A stretch of 64,000 bases of DNA. Origin: an uncultured Acidobacteriia bacterium. Lineage in GTDB: Bacteria; Acidobacteriota; Terriglobia; Bryobacterales; Bryobacteraceae. The notes beneath the pieces were generated by a model. It saw only the letters and a program-made list of their open reading frames with translations, was not told the DNA's origin and made no database searches. Made by a program: the position numbers and the translations under genes. The stretch covers positions 1 to 64,000 of the forward strand of contig CAINNJ010000010.1 in NCBI GenBank assembly GCA_903851195.1, written 5' to 3'. The stretch's first letter is position 1. Each line of letters begins with the position of its first letter. Of the stretch, positions 59,509 to 64,000 are shown piece by piece.

Positions 59509-60969
59509 TTAACCGCCGGCCTTTTCGCCGCGGCGCTTCACGTCGATGTTCAGCCGCTTGATCTTCTGATTGAGCGTGGAAAGGGGCACGCGCAGCGCCT
59601 CGGCCGCTTCCGTCTGGCTCCAGGCAAAGCGTTCCAGGTGTTCGATAATGGTGCGGCGCTCGAAATCCGCCACGATTTCAAACAGCGACGCATCGGCCGG
59701 CAGCGCTCCGTTCTCGCCCCGCCGGATCCGAATGCCGCCGGCGTGCAGCAGGTAGTCGGGCAGCACATCCACCGGAATCACCTGGCTGGCCGCCAGAACC
59801 ACGGCGCGCTCCACCACGTTCTCGAGTTCCCGCACATTGCCGGGCCAGTTGTGATCGAGCATCAGCTGCATGGCTTCCGGATCGAAGCGCAGAATGCTTT
59901 TCTGCCCGGCATCGAGGAATTTCTCGTTTTCCTTGCTGAATTTTTCGAGAAAGTGCTGCACCAGCAGCGGGATATCCTCGCGGCGGTCCCGCAAGGGCGG
60001 CAGATTGATATTAATGACGTTGAGCCGGTAGTAGAGATCTTCCCGGAATTTGCGCTCTTCCACCATCTTGCGAAGATCCGCGTTGGTGGCGGCCAGAATG
60101 CGGACGTCCACCTTCGCCACGTCGTTCGAGCCGAGCGGCGTGAATTCCTTCTCCTGGATGACGCGCAGCAGTTTCGCCTGCGTTTCGGCGCCGATGGTGC
60201 CCACTTCATCGAAGAAAATAGTGCCTTTGTGAGCGACCTCGAACGCGCCTTTCTTGTTGTAGATCGCGCTGGTGAACGCGCCCTTCACATGCCCGAAGAG
60301 CGTCGATTCCAGCAGTTCGGTCGGCAGCGAGCCGCTGTTCACGGGCACGAACGCATGGTCCACGCGGGGCGAATTGGCGTGGATGGCCTTGGCGATCAGC
60401 TCTTTTCCGGTGCCGGTTTCGCCCGTGATCAGAATAGTGGAGCGGCTGGTCGCCACCTGCATCACCAGATCGAGCACGCGCAGCATGCGCTCGCTCTTGC
60501 CGACGATATTCGGGAAACTGTACCGCTGTTTCAGCGCCCGTTTGAGTTGCGTGTTTTCGTCGAGCAGCCTCTGGCCGGAGATGATCCGCTCGATCTCGAT
60601 CAGCAGTTTCTCGTTGTCCCAGGGCTTTGGCAGGCAGTCGTTGGCGCCCAGTTTCACCGCCTGAACGGCGGCTTCCACCGTGCTGTAAGCCGTGATCATG
60701 AAGATCGGCGTGTGGCGGTCGCGTTCGCGCACGTCGCGAAGGACTTCCATGCCGGATTTTTCCGGCATCATCAGATCGAGCAGCACCAGATCGTAAGCCC
60801 GCTGTTCCAGCCTGCGCTCGCCCTCGGCGCCGTTCTGCGCCAGATCGACTTCGTAACCCTCCAGATCGAGCAGCGTAGCCAGACTTTCGCGAATATCCGC
60901 CTCGTCGTCGATGACGAGAATCCGTCCCTTCATCGCGCCCGCAATCCGGTCGCGCGCCTGCGCCATCAT
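59509..60969 (-). CDS. NtrC-family sigma-54-dependent response regulator
   Basis: 486 residues; the start overlaps the kinase stop (ATGATG at 60969; MKGRILVIDDEA at 60933 is also possible). Receiver domain with IDDEADIRESL and phosphoacceptor Asp in LVLLDLMMPEKSG. The AAA+ domain has Walker A GETGTGKELIAKAIH, the sigma-54 contact loop GAFTSA (usually GAFTGA) and FFDEVG. The C-terminal Fis-type helix-turn-helix is SQTEAAEALRVPLSTLNQKIKRLNI. It activates sigma-54 promoters on phosphorylation by the sensor kinase encoded upstream. Confidence 0.93.
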   Translation of the reverse strand: MMAQARDRIAGAMKGRILVIDDEADIRESLATLLDLEGYEVDLAQNGAEGERRLEQRAYDLVLLDLMMPEKSGMEVLRDVRERDRHTPIFMITAYSTVEAAVQAVKLGANDCLPKPWDNEKLLIEIERIISGQRLLDENTQLKRALKQRYSFPNIVGKSERMLRVLDLVMQVATSRSTILITGETGTGKELIAKAIHANSPRVDHAFVPVNSGSLPTELLESTLFGHVKGAFTSAIYNKKGAFEVAHKGTIFFDEVGTIGAETQAKLLRVIQEKEFTPLGSNDVAKVDVRILAATNADLRKMVEERKFREDLYYRLNVININLPPLRDRREDIPLLVQHFLEKFSKENEKFLDAGQKSILRFDPEAMQLMLDHNWPGNVRELENVVERAVVLAASQVIPVDVLPDYLLHAGGIRIRRGENGALPADASLFEIVADFERRTIIEHLERFAWSQTEAAEALRVPLSTLNQKIKRLNIDVKRRGEKAGG

Positions 60970-63818
60970 GCGTGTACCGCCCTGCGTATTGCCGGAAATT
61001 CCAAATGGAAACATGTGCCTTCACCAGGTTTGGATAACGCCTCGATAGCGCCTCCGTGTTCCTGAATAATCCCGTAGGTCACCGAGAGCCCGAGCCCCGT
61101 GCCTTTCTTCGCGCTCTTGGTGGTGAAAAACGGGTCGTAAATGCGGCTCAGATGCTCGGGCGCGATGCCGTGGCCCGTGTCGATCACGTCCACTTCGACC
61201 CCGTTTTCGCCCCGGCGCGTAATCACTTCCAGAACCCCGCGCGGCTCCATGGCGTCCCGGGCGTTCATGAAGAGGTTGAGGAAAACCTGCTGCAGTTTGC
61301 CGGCATTTCCCTTGACCGGCTCCAGATCGGGATCGAGCGTCACCCGCACTTCCACCGCCGCATTCTTCATCTGATGTTCCAGCAGCGTGAGAGTTTCCTG
61401 GATGACTTTATTAATCTGCACTTCCACCAGTTCCGCCGTGGAAGTCCGCGAGAAGTTCAGCAGCGAATTGACGATTTCGCTGGCCCGGAAGGTCTGCCGG
61501 GCGATCTTGTCGAGCATGCGGGACTTCTGTTCGTCCCCGGCTACCTGCTTGCCCAGCATCTGCGCATAGGTCGAAATCACCGCCAGCGGCGTGTTGACCT
61601 CGTGCGCCACGCCTGCCGCCAGCAGCCCGATGCTCGAAAGCTTGTCCGCCTGCACCAGCCGCCGCTCCAGTTCCGCGCGGTCGGTGATGTCGTCGAAAAT
61701 CACCAGCCGGCCGATGCGCTCCATCTCGCGCGAAACCAGCGGCGCGATCGCGATATTGAAGGTCGCTTCCCCGCGCGACGTGTCGAGCCCGAACTTGTCG
61801 AGGTGATGGATGCTCATCTCGCCCTGCGTCAGCTCCAGTTGCGCCACCAGCGCGGGCGGAAACAGTTCGGAGAGCTTCCGGCCCAGCGCGTCTTCGCGCC
61901 CGATGCCGCTCAGCCGTTCCATCTGCGTGTTCCAGCTCTCCACGCGGTCGTCGAGACCCGCCGCCAGAATCCCGACGTTGATCGATTCGACAATGTTTTC
62001 GCTGAACTCCTTGAGCCGTTCGTACTCGCCGGCCTTTTCTTTCAGTGACTGGTAAAGGTTGGCGTTCTCGATCGCGATGCCGACATAGTTCGCCAGAGTC
62101 AGCAGCAGTTCGACGTCGTCGCTCGACAGGAACTCGCCGGTTTCGGTTCTGCTGACGCCCAGGTGCGCGATGGTCCGGCCGCGGACCGTGCAGGGCAGGT
62201 AATAGTTCAGATCGAGGTCGCCGATGGTTTGCCGGACCGATTGCGGCCAACTGCGTGAGATCGCGTCCAGGTGGTACCGCGTCCGTTCGAAAAACAGGTA
62301 GGGCGTGCTGGCCGGCCAGTTCAGAAAGCTGAGATCGAGATCCTCCTCTTTCGCGAGCGGCCGCGCGCTCGAGCCCATCGACGACCGCAGCCGCCAGCGC
62401 AATCGCTGCCCGGGAACGCCATCGTTCGATTCCGCAATAAAGAAAGCGACGTGCCGGATCGAAAGCGTCTGCATCAGCCGGTCCGCCACGGACTGCAGCA
62501 TGTGATCGAGTTCCGTCTCCGAGTTCAGCTCCCGCGCGAACTCGATCAGCGTGCGGCGGTAATCGTAGCGGTCCCGGTAAAAATACCGGTCCAGCTGCTC
62601 CTGAATCCAGTTCCGGATCGGCTGAAAAAGAAACGTGGCGATCAGCATCACCGTGATGGTGCCGGTCTTGCCCGAAAACGGCTGCGCGAAACTGCCCACC
62701 GAAAGGACCACCAGATAGAACAGCGTCAGGATAAAGAGCGTCGCGAGAGTATAGGCGTAACCGCGCCGGAAAATCACATCGACATCGCCCAGCCGATAGC
62801 GCAGAATCGCATACGCGATCGTCAGCGGAATCAGCGTCAGCGTCAGGACGACGTAATTCAGATACGGGCTGAACTGCAGATCGAAAACATAAGGCACGGC
62901 ATAGACCAGACCGAACGGCGCGAAGCCGAACAGCATCCCGTTGCGGAGCCATTTCAGCTGCTGCCGGATGATGGTGTCCTCGGCATGCCGATAGCCGTTT
63001 TGTAAAACGAAGCCACTCAGAAGGTAGGAGAGCGTCAGCAGGCCCATCCAGATACGGTCGATGGTGTAGCGCACATCGAGGAGCGAGTTGCCGGGCGAGA
63101 ACAGAACGCCGGTCGCGAAGCCGGCGGCGGTAAGGACCAGAATGCCGCCGGGAACGTAGACGGCGGGTGCCATCCACTTGCGGAACCAGGTGCGCGGCTC
63201 GGGAAACGTCATGCTGAAGTGGAGCAAAAGGACCGGCGCCAGCCAGCCCGCCACCAGATTTCCCCAATCCACCACCTGATCGAACGAGTTGAGCTTTCCG
63301 GTCCGGTGGAAGCAGCAGAAAATAAAGGACGTCAGACAGAACAGGTAGAAATGCCGGGCCTGTGCCGCGCTGCCCCGGCGAAAATAGATGAAAACGCCGA
63401 TCGCGAGGTAGCAGACACCCACAAGATACTGATACGAAAGGGCCACGCCGCGCGCGGCTTCGCCCACGATGACGGTTGCCTTAACGTCGTCTACCCCCGC
63501 GCGGCGCACCAGATACAGCGCTTTGGTCCACGCGCCTCCCGAGGCCAGCAACTTCGGCACATCCTCGGTGGAATGGACGGCGGATCCCTGAATCGCCTTC
63601 AGCGTGTCGCTTTCCCGGATGCCCGCCCGGTCGGCCGGGCCGTTCGGAATGACCTTCACGGCGACCACGCGACCGCCCCGGTCCCGCCACACGACGCCGT
63701 CGTCGGGCAGCCGGAACTTCCCCAACTGCTGGTAATTCAGGCCAGCCGTGATCGCGGCAGCGATCGTCAGCACCGTCAAAATGGCGGTGGAAAGCTGGAA
63801 TTTGAGTTCCTGCAGCAT
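60966..63818 (-). CDS. Membrane sensor histidine kinase with PDZ, GAF and PAS domains
   Basis: 950 residues. After a first helix (AILTVLTIAAAITAGLNY) comes a periplasmic PDZ-like domain (about 35-115: VVAVKVIPNGPADRAGIRESDTLKAIQG). About eight membrane helices follow (about 127-400), then a GAF domain, a PAS domain (NVGILAAGLDDRVESWNTQMERLSGI), the dimerisation/H-box LLAAGVAHEVNTPLAVIST with His739, and the ATPase (QVFLNLFMNARDAM, DTGHGIAPEHL, FFTTKSAKKGTGLGLSV). It probably senses an envelope signal and phosphorylates the co-encoded NtrC-type regulator. A sigma-54 promoter upstream suggests feedback. Confidence 0.93.
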   Translation of the reverse strand: MLQELKFQLSTAILTVLTIAAAITAGLNYQQLGKFRLPDDGVVWRDRGGRVVAVKVIPNGPADRAGIRESDTLKAIQGSAVHSTEDVPKLLASGGAWTKALYLVRRAGVDDVKATVIVGEAARGVALSYQYLVGVCYLAIGVFIYFRRGSAAQARHFYLFCLTSFIFCCFHRTGKLNSFDQVVDWGNLVAGWLAPVLLLHFSMTFPEPRTWFRKWMAPAVYVPGGILVLTAAGFATGVLFSPGNSLLDVRYTIDRIWMGLLTLSYLLSGFVLQNGYRHAEDTIIRQQLKWLRNGMLFGFAPFGLVYAVPYVFDLQFSPYLNYVVLTLTLIPLTIAYAILRYRLGDVDVIFRRGYAYTLATLFILTLFYLVVLSVGSFAQPFSGKTGTITVMLIATFLFQPIRNWIQEQLDRYFYRDRYDYRRTLIEFARELNSETELDHMLQSVADRLMQTLSIRHVAFFIAESNDGVPGQRLRWRLRSSMGSSARPLAKEEDLDLSFLNWPASTPYLFFERTRYHLDAISRSWPQSVRQTIGDLDLNYYLPCTVRGRTIAHLGVSRTETGEFLSSDDVELLLTLANYVGIAIENANLYQSLKEKAGEYERLKEFSENIVESINVGILAAGLDDRVESWNTQMERLSGIGREDALGRKLSELFPPALVAQLELTQGEMSIHHLDKFGLDTSRGEATFNIAIAPLVSREMERIGRLVIFDDITDRAELERRLVQADKLSSIGLLAAGVAHEVNTPLAVISTYAQMLGKQVAGDEQKSRMLDKIARQTFRASEIVNSLLNFSRTSTAELVEVQINKVIQETLTLLEHQMKNAAVEVRVTLDPDLEPVKGNAGKLQQVFLNLFMNARDAMEPRGVLEVITRRGENGVEVDVIDTGHGIAPEHLSRIYDPFFTTKSAKKGTGLGLSVTYGIIQEHGGAIEALSKPGEGTCFHLEFPAIRRAVHA

Positions 63819-63882
63819 AGCGAGACCTGTCGTGGCGAGTCGTCTGACGACCCCGGACCCACACCCTTGTTTCCAGTGTAAG

Positions 63883-63898
63883 TGCAGTTACCGTGCCA
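63883..63898 (-). promoter_or_regulatory. Sigma-54 promoter of the kinase-regulator operon
   Basis: TGGCACGGTAACTGCA on the minus strand gives the minus-24 GG and minus-12 GC with the required 12-base offset. Only one base of the consensus (TTGCA, here CTGCA) differs. It lies 65 bp upstream of the histidine kinase start. As the operon encodes a sigma-54 activator, it is probably autoregulated; enhancer sites would lie beyond the right edge. Confidence 0.7.
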
Positions 63899-64000
63899 CA
63901 AAAACTTCCTGATTTCGAATTTTCTCTGTTGAAAACAAAAGGGAAAGCGTTTCGCCAACCGACTGCTCTTCCATTTCTGGAATTGCCGTGGTCCGCGCGC

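Noticed and set aside
1-64000. CRISPR arrays, rRNA operons, complete insertion sequences, prophage structural genes
   Set aside because: None seen: no regularly spaced repeats, no rRNA-like stretches, and the only transposase is a fragment.

Overview
The window looks like a chromosomal segment of an acidobacterium of the Solibacter/Bryobacter group. The best clue is the secreted protein at 37947-39233, whose C-terminal half resembles the 'Solibacter uncharacterized C-terminal' domain family. The high GC content, a UpxY/RfaH-type antiterminator leading a polysaccharide operon and an endonuclease-type MutL agree with that. No rRNA gene, CRISPR array, complete insertion sequence or replication origin was seen.

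Layout. 1-3.1 kb is a worn mobile region: a serine recombinase, a frameshifted IS66-type transposase tail, an AbiEi/AbiEii toxin-antitoxin pair with an inverted-repeat operator, and a tRNA-Pro gene cut off just after its anticodon at a perfect 7-bp inverted repeat. 3.26-8.3 kb is a TetR-controlled DevBCA/TolC-type efflux operon with near-identical palindromic operators in front of the regulator and in front of the transporter. 8.5-12 kb holds a polytopic membrane protein and a secreted right-handed beta-helix protein.

11.98-37.48 kb is one unbroken minus-strand gene train. Read in the direction of transcription it starts with an antiterminator preceded by an ops-like hairpin. Then come Wza, a Wzz/Wzc-type tyrosine kinase, a WbaP-type initiating transferase, a WecG-type transferase, a GDP-mannose 3,5-epimerase-like enzyme, the Wzm/Wzt exporter, a HAD phosphatase, a nucleotidyltransferase-kinase fusion, a second nucleotidyltransferase, glycosyltransferases, a second beta-helix protein and an O-antigen ligase. 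It then passes without a visible break into a lasso-peptide-type RiPP cluster: PF14907-type nucleotidyltransferase, PqqD-like recognition element, transglutaminase-like leader protease, asparagine-synthetase-like cyclase lacking the glutaminase cysteine, two tiny tandem precursor genes, an HPr-kinase-like kinase and an ABC exporter. The two precursor genes (14837-14968 and 15078-15215) are the most exciting content here: their last 18 residues differ at one position, and their presumed core does not start with the usual Gly/Ala/Ser/Cys.

37.9-49 kb is mostly housekeeping or unassigned: CDP-alcohol phosphatidyltransferase, YdcF-like protein, ABC exporter, MutL, NAD-dependent epimerase, an orphan HTH/ParA-like pair and a TPR protein. 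49-55.2 kb is a tight six-gene minus-strand operon for iron: FTR1 permease fused to a DUF2318-like domain, two FtsX-type permeases, an ABC ATPase fused to a complete DtxR-type metalloregulator, thioredoxin reductase and RidA. A perfect palindrome overlaps the predicted transcription start. 55.25-58.3 kb carries rsmI, trmFO and a xerC-like recombinase on the plus strand. 58.3-59.5 kb is an MFS transporter broken by a frameshift in a C-run, and 59.5-63.8 kb is a PDZ-containing sensor kinase with an NtrC-type regulator behind a good sigma-54 promoter.

All calls come from reading the sequence; no database search was run. Start codons were chosen from domain boundaries, overlaps with neighbours and visible ribosome binding sites.
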